Program-made: the position numbers and the translations under genes
Source: JACRCT01 sp036504155
GTDB taxonomy: Bacteria > Myxococcota > Myxococcia > Myxococcales > UBA5297
Assembly (NCBI GenBank): GCA_036504155.1
Contig: DASXVQ010000043.1
Location: 1 to 64,000 of the forward strand
DNA length: 64,000 nucleotides
Reading direction: 5' to 3'
The notes under the pieces: model-generated
What the model was told of the DNA's origin: nothing
The model's database searches: none
The model's input: the letters and a program-made list of their open reading frames with translations, nothing else
Shown: positions 16,708 through 26,300 of the stretch, one piece after another
Layout: each line of letters starts with the position of its first letter
Position numbering within the stretch: position 1 is the first letter of the stretch

Positions 16708-17796
16708 ATGAGAGCGGCAACCCTCAAAGAGCAGCGCGAGCGGGGGCGACGGTCGGTCGCCGTCCTGCCCATCCTCTATCCGAAGGAGCTCCTGACCGCG
16801 TTCGAGGTGCACGCGGTCGAGCTGTGGGGGCCGCCGGGCGCGCCCGTCGGTCCCGAGGCGGCGCGCATCCAGACCTACGTGTGCCCGCTGGTGCGCAACG
16901 CACTCGCCTTCCTGGCCTCGCAGCGGGCGGACGTCGACGCGGTGCTCTTCCCGCACACCTGCGACTCGATTCAAGGCCTGGCGACGCTCGCCCCGGACTT
17001 CGGCGGCTGCCCGAAGAAGGTCTTCCGCTTCACCCATCCCAAGGGCGCCTCGCGGCCGTCGGCGCGGCGCTTCGTCGAGGAGGAGCTGCGGTCTCTCGCG
17101 AAGGAGCTCGCGGAGTGGACCGGTCGGCCGCTCGACGCGCGAAAGATCCGCGAAGCCGTCCAGCTGCACCGCGCCGTCGACGAGGCCCGGGCGACGCTGC
17201 TCGCCCGCCGCGCGTGCTCGCCGCTGAGCGACCGCGAGCTCTACGACCTCCTGCGCCGGGGCGAGTACCTGTGGCCCGAGGACCACCTCGCCGAGCTGCG
17301 CGCCGCCGTGAGCGGCCTGGCGCGGCAGCCGGTGCAGCGCGGCATCCCCCTGATGATCTCCGGTTACGTCCCCGAGCCGATGTCGCTCTTCGATGCGCTC
17401 GAGGACGCCGGGGCCTACGTCGCCGCGGACGACTACGCGGCGGTCGGGCGCAGGGTCCTGACCTCGCCCATCGACCTCGCCTCCGACCCGTTCCTGGCCC
17501 TCGCCGACGCCTACTTCGCCTACCCGCCGTGTCCGACGCGCGGAGCGGACCAGGCGGCGCGCATGCGGTGGCTGCTCTCGGTCTTCGAGCGCAGCGGCGC
17601 CAAGGGCCTGCTCGTCCACGAGCTCAAGTTCTGCGAGCCGGAGCTGTTCGACGTGCCGGCCCTGCGCAAGGCGTTCGGCGCGCGATCGATCCCGGTGCTC
17701 TACGTCGAGGGAGAGCTGGAGGCCGAGCTGTCGGGCCAGACGAGCACGCGCCTGGAGGCCTTCGTCGAGCTGCTCTCCGGGAGGGCCCGCGCATGA
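16708..17796 (+). CDS. 2-Hydroxyacyl-CoA dehydratase family protein, smaller subunit
   Basis: A 362-residue member of the HgdB/FldC/BcrB superfamily, whose subunits each carry a [4Fe-4S] cluster and remove water from 2-hydroxyacyl-CoAs, or reduce aromatic CoA esters, by a ketyl-radical route. Family Cys positions are visible: YVCPLVRNAL, FPHTCDSIQG, FGGCPKKVFR and ELKFCEPEL. The segment LMISGYVPEPMSLFDALEDA matches the conserved mid-domain core. The ATG at 16708 follows GGGAGG; an earlier in-frame ATG adds 17 unrelated residues. The stop overlaps the next start (ATGA), so the two subunits are coupled, as expected for a heterodimer. Substrate is unknown, and no CoA-transferase lies alongside. 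Confidence 0.85.
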   Translation: MRAATLKEQRERGRRSVAVLPILYPKELLTAFEVHAVELWGPPGAPVGPEAARIQTYVCPLVRNALAFLASQRADVDAVLFPHTCDSIQGLATLAPDFGGCPKKVFRFTHPKGASRPSARRFVEEELRSLAKELAEWTGRPLDARKIREAVQLHRAVDEARATLLARRACSPLSDRELYDLLRRGEYLWPEDHLAELRAAVSGLARQPVQRGIPLMISGYVPEPMSLFDALEDAGAYVAADDYAAVGRRVLTSPIDLASDPFLALADAYFAYPPCPTRGADQAARMRWLLSVFERSGAKGLLVHELKFCEPELFDVPALRKAFGARSIPVLYVEGELEAELSGQTSTRLEAFVELLSGRARA

Positions 17797-19112
17797 TCAC
17801 CCGGCGCCTCCAGTTCGAGCTGACGCGGCGAGCCTTCGGCCCCACGCTGCTGGCCCTGCAGGATTGGGAGAAGCGCCTGAAGCGGCGGGGCAGGGGACCG
17901 CGCAAGGCGAGCCCCTTCGGCCCGCCACTCGAGTCGGTGCGCAAGCTCAAGGAAGTGATGGGCCTGCACTACCTCGCCGGCCGCTACGCCGACGGCGCGG
18001 TCCCGGTGGCCTGGGTCACCAGCGGGTTCCCGGTCGAGCTGTTGCGGCCGCTGGGCTTCCACACGGTCTACCCCGAGAACCACGCGGCGCTGTGCGGCGT
18101 GCAGCGCAAGGCGGTGGAGCTCTCGGAGGCGGCGGAGCAGGAGGGCTACTCGCGCGACCTGTGCAGCTATGCGCGGACGGACCTCGGCGCCGCGCTGAGC
18201 GAGAAGACTCCGGTGGGCCGGCTGCCCAAGCCCGACCTGCTCTGCTGCTGCACCAACATCTGCCAGACGGTCCTCTACTGGTACCGCGCGCTCGCCGAGC
18301 ACTTCCAGGTGCCGCTGGTCGTCGTCGACACCCCGTTCGTCTACGGCCAGGCGCGCCCGCACGAGGTGACCTACGTGAAGGACCAGTTGCGCGAGCTGGT
18401 CGAGGTCGCCGAGCGGGTCAGCGGCAAGCGCATCGAGGAGGGCGAGCTGGCCGAGTTCACCAAGCGCGCCCGCGACGGGACCCGCCTGTGGGGCGAGTGC
18501 CTGGCGGCGAGCCGGGCCAGGCCCGCGCCGTGGACCGGCATCGACGGCTTCTTCCACCTGGCGCCCATCGTCACGCTGCGCGGCGAGCCGGAGTGCAACG
18601 CCTACTACAGGCTGCTGCGCGACGAGCTCAACGACCGCGTGAAGAAGGGCATCGGCGGGCTCCGGGATGAGAAGCACCGCCTGCTCTGGGACAACCTGCC
18701 GGTGTGGTTCAAGGTCCGGGAGTTCTCGACGCTGCTCGCCGAGCGCGGCTTCAACTTCGTCTGCACGAGCTACACGAACGCCTGGGCCGAGGCCGGCGTG
18801 AAGATCGACCCGGCGGATCCCTTCGGGTCCGCGGCCTACGCCTACACGCACATCATCCTCAACCAGGATCTCAACAACCGGCTCTCCATCCTCGAGCGGC
18901 TCTCGCGCGAGTACGCGGTGGACGGCGCGGTGCTGCACAGCGACCGCTCCTGCAAGCCGTACTCGATAGGCCAGGTCGACCTGAAGGAGCGGCTCTCCAG
19001 CAAGCTGGGCATCCGGGCGCTGCTGCTGGAGGCCGACCACAACGATCCGCGGGCGTACGCCAACGAGCAGGGCGAGAATCGCCTGACCGCCTTCATGGAG
19101 AGCTTCGGATGA
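17793..19112 (+). CDS. 2-Hydroxyacyl-CoA dehydratase family protein, larger subunit
   Basis: A 439-residue partner of the preceding gene. It has the HgdA/BcrC-type order: an N-terminal helical region, WVTSGFPVELLRPLGFHTVY (the first alpha/beta domain, normally near the CoA-binding face), a Cys-rich LLCCCTNICQTVLYWYRAL motif, VVVDTPFVYG, and a C-terminal domain with DGAVLHSDRSCKPYSIGQ carrying another conserved Cys. These cysteines would hold the [4Fe-4S] cluster. It shares four-base overlaps with the genes on both sides, so the dehydratase and activase are translationally coupled. Without a CoA-transferase or pathway gene nearby the substrate cannot be named; a benzoyl-CoA-reductase-like role is not excluded. 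Confidence 0.86.
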   Translation: MITRRLQFELTRRAFGPTLLALQDWEKRLKRRGRGPRKASPFGPPLESVRKLKEVMGLHYLAGRYADGAVPVAWVTSGFPVELLRPLGFHTVYPENHAALCGVQRKAVELSEAAEQEGYSRDLCSYARTDLGAALSEKTPVGRLPKPDLLCCCTNICQTVLYWYRALAEHFQVPLVVVDTPFVYGQARPHEVTYVKDQLRELVEVAERVSGKRIEEGELAEFTKRARDGTRLWGECLAASRARPAPWTGIDGFFHLAPIVTLRGEPECNAYYRLLRDELNDRVKKGIGGLRDEKHRLLWDNLPVWFKVREFSTLLAERGFNFVCTSYTNAWAEAGVKIDPADPFGSAAYAYTHIILNQDLNNRLSILERLSREYAVDGAVLHSDRSCKPYSIGQVDLKERLSSKLGIRALLLEADHNDPRAYANEQGENRLTAFMESFG

Positions 19113-19867
19113 GCGTGGTCGCGGCGATCGGTGTGGACGTCGGCAGCACCACCTGGAAGGCCGTCGCCATCGACGCCTCCGGCCAGGTCCTGGCGCGTCG
19201 AGTGGAGCCGGCGCACCCGCGCATCGAGGAACAGACTGCGCGGCTGCTCGCGGAGCTGGAGAAGGAGCTGGGCTGCAGCGGCGCCCCGGTCGGCGCCACC
19301 GGGTACGGCCGCAAGCGGGTGAGGGCCAGCCGCTCGCTGACCGAGATCACCTGCCACGCCCGCGGCGCCTGGAAGCTCGCCGCCAAGCCCAGCGTGCTCG
19401 TCGACATGGGCGGGCAGGACACCAAGATCATCCGCATCGGCGCCGGCGGCGAGGTGAAGGACTTCGCCATGAACGACAAGTGCGCCGCCGGCACCGGTCG
19501 CTTCCTGGAGGTCATCCTCGCGCGGCTGCAGGTGCCGTTCGACGAGGTGCATCCGCTGGTCGCCAGGGCGAAGAAGCCGGTGGCGGTCAGCAGCACCTGC
19601 ACCGTCTTCGCGGAGAGCGAGGTCATCTCGCTGGTGGCGCAGGGCGAGCCGGTGGAAGGCATCGTCGCCGGGATGCTGCAGTCGCTCTCCAAGCGGGTCG
19701 CGGCGCTGGCCGGCGTGCTGCCGGAGGGGCCGGTGCTGATGAGCGGCGGCGTGGCGCGGAACCGGGCCATGGTCGAGGCGCTGGGCGCCGCGCTGCGCCG
19801 GAGCGTCGAGATCCTGCCCGAGCCGCAGACCGTCGGGGCCCTCGGGGCCGCGCTGTCGACGCTCTGA
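19109..19867 (+). CDS. 2-Hydroxyacyl-CoA dehydratase activase (HgdC/BcrD-type ATPase)
   Basis: A 252-residue ASKHA-fold ATPase that uses ATP hydrolysis to inject a low-potential electron into the dehydratase. Phosphate-binding loops are visible: IGVDVGSTTWKAVAID (phosphate 1), LVDMGGQDTKIIRI (phosphate 2) and LMSGGVARNRAMVEALG (adenosine). The dimer-bridging [4Fe-4S] cluster ligands are Cys125 (NDKCAAGTGRFLE) and Cys164 (SSTCTVFAESEV), within two positions of Cys127/Cys166 of Acidaminococcus HgdC. Its start overlaps the larger subunit by four bases. These proteins are very oxygen sensitive, which is notable beside a peroxide-defence operon. Downstream lies gene debris. Confidence 0.93.
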   Translation: MSVVAAIGVDVGSTTWKAVAIDASGQVLARRVEPAHPRIEEQTARLLAELEKELGCSGAPVGATGYGRKRVRASRSLTEITCHARGAWKLAAKPSVLVDMGGQDTKIIRIGAGGEVKDFAMNDKCAAGTGRFLEVILARLQVPFDEVHPLVARAKKPVAVSSTCTVFAESEVISLVAQGEPVEGIVAGMLQSLSKRVAALAGVLPEGPVLMSGGVARNRAMVEALGAALRRSVEILPEPQTVGALGAALSTL

Positions 19868-20110
19868 AAGCCCAGGAAGCGCCGGCCAGCGTGCAGGAGC
19901 GGCTGCAGCGGCTGCGCGACCCTCGCGGAGATCGACCAGGGCATCAGCCTGCTGGAGGAGCTGGCCACGCAGCTGACGCTGCTGCGCTTCTCGGACCTGG
20001 GTGAGCCCAGCACCGCCAAGGTCGAGCGGGACCACATCGAAGATCTTCTGGCGCGGATCGAGGCGCTGGCCCAGCCGCCGCAGGACCCTCATGCGGCGGC
20101 GTGCGGCTGA
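19868..20110 (+). pseudogene. Frameshifted helical gene remnant
   Basis: Coding-like sequence without a start codon. One frame reads QEAPASVQERLQRLRD and, after a +1 shift near 19920, the next frame continues LAEIDQGISLLEELATQLTL, then RFSDLGEPSTAKVERDHIED, ending at a TGA at 20108-20110. The two pieces join as one plausible amphipathic/coiled-coil protein, so I read it as a decayed gene, or one interrupted by a sequencing error. The second frame is the same frame as the activase just upstream but lies after its stop. The parent family is not recognised. Confidence 0.45.
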
Positions 20111-20833
20111 GCCTCGCGCGGGCTTACTCGGCGGCCAGGCGTTCGTGGAGGTGGCCCGCGCCGGCAGCCACGCCGCGGCCGCGCGCCGGCTGCGCGTCAC
20201 GCCCTCGGCGGTCAGCCACGCGCTGCGCAAGCTGCAGGACAGCGCCGGCCGCGAGCTGCTGGAGAAGCGCGGGCGGCGCCTCGCGTGGACTTCCACTTCT
20301 CCAACGAGCTGACCCGGCCGCTGCTGCGCGACGAGGTCGACCTGGCGGTGGACTGCCGGACTCACCCGCACCCGGCCATCCACCGCCTCCGCATGTTCCG
20401 GGAGAAGTACGTGGTGGTGGCGACGCCCGCGTTCCTCGAGCGCCACCCGGTGCGCACGCCGATGGACCTGCGGCACACCCCGGTCCTCTCGCTCGACCGC
20501 GAGGGCACGTGGTGGAACAACCTCTTGCGCGCGCTGCCAGGGCGGCGGCGCCCGGCGCTCGAGCGCATCGTGGTCATCGACCACGTGCGCGGGATGATCA
20601 ACGGCACGCGGGCCGGCTACGGCATCAGCCTGCTGCCCAAGTACGCGGTGCTCGGGGAGATCGCCAGCGGGGCGCTGACGGTGCTGTTCCCGCGGTTGCA
20701 GCTGCTGGAGGACTCCTTCTCCATCTACCAGAAGCTCGCGCGCGCAGAGCGGCCCGCGAACAAGCTCGTGACCCAGTACCTGCTGGGCCTCGACGTCCGC
20801 GAGTTCGGAGACGCGATCGGCCGGACCGCCTGA
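20093..20833 (+). pseudogene. LysR-family regulator, broken by internal deletion and frameshift
   Basis: The 5' part encodes a LysR winged-helix domain (AFVEVARAGSHAAAARRLRV, then TPSAVSHALRKLQDSAGREL, LLEKRGRRLA) but lacks a normal start. Near 20283 the frame changes and the text jumps into the middle of the effector-binding domain (VDFHFSNELTRPLLRDEVDL, then VVVATPAFLERHPVRTPMDL, YGISLLPKYAVLGEI), which runs to a proper stop. About 50-60 residues normally linking the two (end of the wing, linker helix and first strand) are missing. The effector half on its own has no DNA-binding domain, so the gene is almost certainly inactive. It lies in a decayed zone between the activase and the Mop gene. 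Confidence 0.75.
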
Positions 20834-20870
20834 GTGGCAGGCGCGCCGGCACGAGGCCGGCGTTCCGGGG

Positions 20871-21074
20871 CTACTTGGAGATCATCACCTCGGTCGCCTT
20901 GATGACCGCGGCGATCTGGTCGCCCTTCTTGAGCTTGAGGCGCTTCGCCGAGCTGGCGGTGATGACCGAGACCAGCTCCTGGCCGCCGATGCTCACCACC
21001 ACCTCGGCCATCAGCCCGTCGGTCTTGACGCTCTGGATGGTGCCCTCGAGCTGGTTCCGTGCGCTCAGTTCCAT
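20871..21074 (-). CDS. Mop/TOBE-domain molybdate-binding protein (molbindin)
   Basis: A 67-residue single TOBE/Mop domain: SARNQLEGTIQSVKTDGLMA, then EVVVSIGGQELVSVITASSA, KRLKLKKGDQIAAVIKATEV. Length and pattern match small molbindins, which assemble into hexamers that bind molybdate or tungstate in the cytoplasm for storage or buffering. The Ser-Ala-Arg-Asn opening and Lys/Ser-Ala positions used for oxyanion contacts are present. It starts 30 bases after the DUF302 gene on the same strand, with a GGGAGGAACC ribosome site. No other molybdate genes are in the window. Confidence 0.9.
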   Translation of the reverse strand: MELSARNQLEGTIQSVKTDGLMAEVVVSIGGQELVSVITASSAKRLKLKKGDQIAAVIKATEVMISK

Positions 21075-21104
21075 GGTTCCTCCCTGATTGGTGCGCGACG
21101 CGGC

Positions 21105-21581
21105 CTACTTCGCCTCGTTCATGATGGCGGCGAGGTCCTTCTCCACCTCGGCGGCGAGCGTCTCCAGGCCCGCGACGCCGAACCCGGCGACGAGCCTGGT
21201 GGGCTTCACGGTGGAGAGGATCGTCTTGCCGTCCGGTCCCCTGTAGGCGGAGATGCGGCAGGGCAGCAGCGAGGCGGCCTGCGGCGCCTTCTCGAGGACG
21301 GCCTTGGCCTTCGCCGGGTTGCACACCTCGAAGACCAGGACCTCGCCGGCGAACTCGAGGCCCTTCTCCTTCATCTTGGCGCCCAGGTCGTGGACGGCGA
21401 GCACGCCGAACTTGTGGGCCTGCGCGGCCTTCGGCATCTCCTCGCGAAGCTGCGCGAGCGACTTCTCGGACTGGATCTCGATGAGCATCGTGTCTGCCTG
21501 CTTCTCGCCCGGCTGGGCGGTCTGTTGGCTTGCGGCGCCGCCCAAGACGAGGCCGGCGAGCAAGAGCGTCATTCGGAACAT
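21105..21581 (-). CDS. Exported DUF302-domain protein
   Basis: A 158-residue protein with a signal peptide (MFRMTLLLAGLVLGGAASQQ) followed by a DUF302 domain at ~35-135: SLAQLREEMPKAAQAHKFGV, LAVHDLGAKMKEKGLEFAGE, then VFEVCNPAKAKAVLEKAPQA, LPCRISAYRGPDGK. DUF302 is a small alpha/beta fold of unknown function, often near sulfur or redox genes. The conserved VCNP and LPCRI segments are present. I place the start at 21581 (signal peptide start); an in-frame ATG six codons upstream is possible. The longer upstream frame is GC-rich antisense noise. Probably co-transcribed with the downstream Mop gene. Confidence 0.85.
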   Translation of the reverse strand: MFRMTLLLAGLVLGGAASQQTAQPGEKQADTMLIEIQSEKSLAQLREEMPKAAQAHKFGVLAVHDLGAKMKEKGLEFAGEVLVFEVCNPAKAKAVLEKAPQAASLLPCRISAYRGPDGKTILSTVKPTRLVAGFGVAGLETLAAEVEKDLAAIMNEAK

Positions 21582-21919
21582 GGAGCCCTGCCCCGGCATC
21601 TGAGGAGGGCGGCGGTCGCAGCGGTGTAGCCACCGCCCTTCCTTGGATGCTCCGCGGACAGCCGCGGACCAAGCTCTCGGCGCATTCGCCGATTCGGCAG
21701 TGGCGGCGCGCGGTTGCGCGGAGCGCCCGAGGGGCGGGCGCGGGGCAGATCGCCGCCCGGGCACGCCGGGAGCCGTGGGCCAGCCTGCCCGGTCGAGGGC
21801 ACTGGGCCTGCGCCTCCTCTGAAGCGGTTCGCGCAGGCGCCGAGCCCCTGAGCGCTCCATGAGCGGACAGCCAACCTCGCGCGAGGTGGCTTCGCAGCTG
21901 GCGGCTAGCATTCCCGTCC
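21582..21919. other. Divergent intergenic region, no gene seen
   Basis: About 340 bases between the DUF302 gene and the Omp85-like gene. It holds a perfect 7-bp hairpin (TCCGCGG-ACAG-CCGCGGA, 21651-21668), a second imperfect hairpin at about 21606-21640, and the -10 element of the downstream gene at its right end. Open frames here have no features of real proteins. Confidence 0.45.
21906..21911 (+). promoter_or_regulatory. -10 element (TAGCAT) close to a GTG start
   Basis: GGCTAGCAT lies eight bases before the GTG at 21920, with no Shine-Dalgarno sequence between. Transcription would start one or two bases before the start codon. Member of the GCTAGNNT class. Confidence 0.5.
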
Positions 21920-23284
21920 GTGATTCGCGCCCTCCTCGCGCTGGCCGCCGCACTCGTCGTCCTGGTCCCTCCAGGTCGCTCCGAGGCCAAGCTCGTGATG
22001 GGCGGGCTCGTCCTGCACGACGCCACCAAGACGCGCGAGGACACCGTCCGTAGCCTCGTGCGGTTGGACCCCGGCAGTCCCGTCGACTTCGGCGTGCTCC
22101 AGGCTGCCCAGGAGCGCTTGGAGGCGAGCGATCTCTTCGAGAGCGCCACGGCCTGGGTCGATCTCCCCCGCGAGGACGCGACCCGGAAGATGTACCTGGA
22201 GGAGGGCACCGAGCCGGTCGACGTCCACGTCAGGCTCAAGGAGAAGCAGTCCTGGTTCGCGGTGCCCATGGGCAGCCTGGGAGCCGGGGACATGTCCATC
22301 GGCGCCGCCTTCGCCGACGTCAACCTCGCGGGCCTCGGGACGCAGCTGCTGGTGGCGGCGCAGTACGGCGAGTCGAAGTCCTACGTGGTCGCGGGCGTGC
22401 GCCAGCCGCAGCTGCCGGACGCGCCGGTGGCGCTCTCGCTCTCCGGGGTCTGGCGGCTCGAGGACTTCAGCTTCTTCGAGAACCACAAGAAGGTGCTCAC
22501 CGTGCCCACACGCCTGCTGGGGTTCGAGACCCAGGGCGGATGGGTGGTCACCCCGAACCTGCGGCTGATGGTCGGCGTGCTCTACAACCGGCACACGACC
22601 TTCGCGCCGAAGCTGGTCGACCCCACGGTCCCGACGCCGGCGTACAACGCGCGCAACGGCAACGTCATCGTCGGTCAGCTGCTGCTCAACTACGACAACA
22701 CCGTGGCGCCGCAGGGGCTGCGCCACGGGACGCGCTTCTCGTTGCGCAACGAGATCTCCGACGGGGCCTGGGGAAGCGACTTCGACTACCTCAAGGTCGA
22801 CCTGAAGCTCGAGCTGTTCGCCCACTGGTGGAAGACCTATCCCTCGCTGGTGCTGCACTTCCTCACCAACCACCCGACCTCGCAGCGGGGCGTGCCGCTG
22901 ACCCAGCTCCTGCGCGCCGGAGGATCGGAGCTGCGCGGCTTCAACACCTGGGAGTTCCGGGGCGACACCATCCTCACGATGCAGCTCGAGGAGCAGATGC
23001 CGGTGTTCACGGACATCAAGGTCCCGCTCACGTCGACGACCTTCAACCTGGCGGCGGCGGTCTTCGCGGACGGGGGACTGATCCTGGAGCGGCAGAAGGG
23101 CGGGACGACCGGCGCGGAGAGGCTCTCGGCGGACAAGGTCGGACTTCACGCCGGAGTGGGCGTGGGGGTCCGCATCGTGCTGCCCGGGATCGCCATCCCC
23201 GCGCTCAAGGCGGACCTCGCCTACGGCATCGACGTGAAGGACTTCTCGTTCACGCTCTCGATCGCCGGGGGCGGGATCAACTAG
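21920..23284 (+). CDS. Omp85/BamA-like outer-membrane beta-barrel with one POTRA-like domain
   Basis: A 454-residue protein with a signal peptide (ALLALAAALVVLVPPGRSEA). Residues ~25-115 look like a single POTRA domain: an opening strand LVMGGLVLHDATKTRED, then VRLDPGSPVDFGVLQAAQER and a closing VDVHVRLKEK strand. The remainder is a transmembrane barrel with alternating strands and the Omp85 lid-loop signature ELRGFNTWEFRGD at ~336. A C-terminal strand ends IAGGGIN, slightly unlike the usual terminal Phe. Omp85 proteins insert or translocate outer-membrane proteins; the short single-POTRA form is closer to surface-antigen/patatin-associated or Myxococcota-specific variants than to BamA itself. 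It stands alone, convergent to the next gene. Confidence 0.83.
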   Translation: MIRALLALAAALVVLVPPGRSEAKLVMGGLVLHDATKTREDTVRSLVRLDPGSPVDFGVLQAAQERLEASDLFESATAWVDLPREDATRKMYLEEGTEPVDVHVRLKEKQSWFAVPMGSLGAGDMSIGAAFADVNLAGLGTQLLVAAQYGESKSYVVAGVRQPQLPDAPVALSLSGVWRLEDFSFFENHKKVLTVPTRLLGFETQGGWVVTPNLRLMVGVLYNRHTTFAPKLVDPTVPTPAYNARNGNVIVGQLLLNYDNTVAPQGLRHGTRFSLRNEISDGAWGSDFDYLKVDLKLELFAHWWKTYPSLVLHFLTNHPTSQRGVPLTQLLRAGGSELRGFNTWEFRGDTILTMQLEEQMPVFTDIKVPLTSTTFNLAAAVFADGGLILERQKGGTTGAERLSADKVGLHAGVGVGVRIVLPGIAIPALKADLAYGIDVKDFSFTLSIAGGGIN

Positions 23285-23286
23285 GC

Positions 23287-23327
23287 AAAAAGAGGCCGGA
23301 GCCGAGGAAGCCTCCCTCGACTCCGGC
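23287..23327 (-). terminator. Rho-independent terminator after the transglutaminase-like gene
   Basis: A 13-bp stem with one mismatch (23295-23307 with 23315-23327, 7-base loop). On the minus strand it is followed by TCTTTTTGCC, whose T run lies at 23291-23287. It lies in the 82-base gap between convergent genes and should also act weakly on the plus strand. Confidence 0.82.
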
Positions 23328-23366
23328 GGCATCGCTTCGCGGCCTGAGCTCAGTACGAGCGGAAGC

Positions 23367-26300
23367 TCAGTTCACGAGGTTCGAGTCGTAGCGCGCGGTG
23401 CGGTCGTACATCTCCTGCCGCTGCCTGTCGACCGAGTACGCGCCCTTCCACAGCGGGATGTAAGGGTCGTCCCAGGTCTGGTCGGAGAGGTAGCGCTCGT
23501 TGTCGGCCAGCGTGACCTCGGTCCAGATGTGGTACCCGCGGAAGGCGTTGCCCGAGGTGTTGGCCGCGCCCGAGGCGAGCCGCGAGTCGATGCCCGCCTG
23601 CTGCAGCAGCAGGTGCTCGAAGATGCACTGGTGCCGGCAGACGCCGCGGTCGATCTTCGCCAGCTCGCCGAGCGGGAACATGTAGCCCTTCTCCAGCTCC
23701 AGGAAGGCCTTCGAGCCGGGGTCGGTGACGTTCGCGCCCTCGCTCGGGTACTTGATGCGCGAGGCGTACTTCATCAGCGCGTCGATGCACGCCTTCTGCT
23801 TCTGCACCAGCTCCTTGGGCGTCAGCGTCGCGGTCGAGCCCTTCGGCAGGTGGGCGTCGATGATCGGCTGGGCGCCGTCGAGGAACTCCTTCAGGGCCGC
23901 GTCGGTGTTCACGTTGATCGACACGTCCGAGAACTGGCTGCCCTTGGGGTTGAAGTAGTGCGGGTTGTTGGCCTTGCGGATGTCGGAGAGCGACAGCGTC
24001 TGGGTCTTCTCCTCGCCCTCCGGGGTCTTGAACTTCACCGTGTACTTGCCCTTGGCGTCATACCCGGTGATCTCCGCCTCGAGGACCTTGTAGCGGGTCG
24101 AGAACGGCTTGCCCTCGTCCTCCAGCTCCTCGACCTTGCCGTCTTGGTAGTTGACGTCGATCCTGTCGCCGACCGTGTACGGGTTCTGCAGCGGCCAGCG
24201 GGTAGTCTTGATCTGCTTGGCCACGGTCGCGTTCAAGTCGCCGTCCTTGCCCACGGTCGCGGATACGAGGATCGGGTCGCCGCTCTCGGTGGTCTTGGCC
24301 AGCGCGCCGTCCGAGCCCTGGGCGTAGCGGGCGGTCTCCTTGCCGCTCTTGTCCTTGACCGAGTAGAGCAGCTGCGCGTGGCCGCCGTCGGCGCCGGTCG
24401 CGAGGATCTCCACCGTCTTGCCCGGGTTCTGCTGCTGCAGCAGCGCCACGGGTCCCTCGCCGCGCACGGTCTGCTCGGCGACGACGTCCATCAGCTCGAC
24501 CAGCTGCTTGGCGCGGTAGCCCCAGCGGTCGCCCTGCCAGTCGTACTTCATCAGCGACTTGTCGATGGCCCCGGACACGTTGGTGGCGACGGTGTTGTAG
24601 AAGTCGGCCAGCCCGACCGGCTTGCCGTTGAGCTTGCAGAGCGGGACTTCCTTGCCGTCGACCTTGAAGGTGGCGATGCGCTCGAGCTTGTTGAAGTCGA
24701 AGGTCTTCAGCTCCGGCCACTGGCCCTTGTACTCCTCGAGCATCGACTGGAACTTGGTGAAGGTCTCGCCGTCGACCTTGCCGCCGCTCTTGCCGGCGTA
24801 GACCTTCAGCGCGCGGCCCAGGTTGTCGACGCTCATCGCCGACTTGAGGTGGTCGCGCAGCTGGGCCTCGAGGTAGGTCGCGCACTCCGGCGAGACCTGC
24901 ACCCCGTCCCAGGTCGGCGGCGTGGCCTTCAGCTCTGCCAGGCGCGGCGCGATGGCCGGCTGCAGCTCGTTGACCTGGGCGCGCAGCGACTTGACCAGGT
25001 CGTCGTAGCCGAGCTTGCCGTCGGGCGAGGCGCCGGCGGCGTCCTGATAGTCGATGGCGGCGCGCTGGAAGAGCGCGAAGGCGGCCTCGTCGAGCTTGGC
25101 CGGCGGCTTGGGCGTCTCCCAGGTGCTGGGCAGGCGCTGCTCGAAGGCGCCCTGCACCACTCCCAGCGCCTGGGCCAGCTGCTCGACCGAGCGCTTGTCG
25201 CGCAGGTTGGGGGCGATGGAGAGGACGAAGTCGGCCTGCTCGCGGGTCAGCGCGACCCCGCCGATGCCGGGCTGCTCGGCCTTCAGGCCGGGCGTGATCT
25301 CGGCCACGGTGCGCTCGCTGACGATGCCCGCGACGTCCTTGGGCGCGTTGTTGCTGAGCGTGCCGAAGACGAAGACGTTCTGCTCGCTGGTCTGGACGTA
25401 GTTGTCGAGGATGCTCTTGAGCTTGCCGACCTCCTCGGCGTTGAGGGTCTCCCCGTAGTTCGGGTTGAGCTGGTCCCAGGCCTTCAGGGTGGTCATGAAG
25501 TTGGTGACCGCTTCGCCGCTCTTGGCGAAGGTGAAGCTCGAGAGGGTCAGCTCGGCGGCGGGGCCCTTGACGTTCTCCCAGCCGGCCTTCTGCTGCTCGG
25601 TGCGCGCCTTGTCGAAGGCCGCCAGCAGGTCCGCGCCGCCCTCGACGGGCTTGAGCGCGGCGAGCTTGGCCTTCTGCTCGTCGGACAGCGGCGCCGCCTG
25701 CAGGCCGCGAACCGCCAGCGCCTGGGTCATTACGCTGGGCGACTTCTCGGCGATCTGCAGCATCGCGTCGACGGTCTCGGGCGACCACTTCGCGGCCAGC
25801 TCGCCGAGCACGGCCGTGCCGGCGCAGACCGAGGCCATGCGGTTGAACTTGCCGGGCTCCTTGGGCTCGATGACCGAGGCGGCGGCGACGGACGCCGCGA
25901 GGTTCTTCTGCAGCGCGGCGGCGCCGGCCTCCGAGAGGCCGGTGAGCTGGTCGGGGCGAGCCAGGCCCCACAGCGCGGAGACGGTGGCGTCGCTCGGCTG
26001 CTTGAGATCGAGTCCCACGCGGCGGCGGTCGAGGGTGACCTCGCCCTTCTTGTCGACGCCCAGCGCCTTGCCGTCGAACGAGGCCGCCGGGAGCTTCTGG
26101 ACCTTGGCCTCGGCCTGCATCGAGAGGAGCTTGGTGAAGTTCACCGTGCCGCTGGGCAGCGGCTCCGCGCCCGACTTGTCCAGCGGCAGCGGAGTGGCGG
26201 CGTCGAGCTTGCCCAGGAGCGAGTTGGCGGCGGCCTGCGAGTCGGCGCCGGTCAGGTCCAGCGAGTCGGCCTGCAGCGCCTCGACCATGCCGTCGACGAC

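Noticed and set aside
20871..21074. Mop gene as evidence of a molybdate transport operon
   Set aside because: No modABC or molybdoenzyme gene is adjacent; only a DUF302 gene is upstream.
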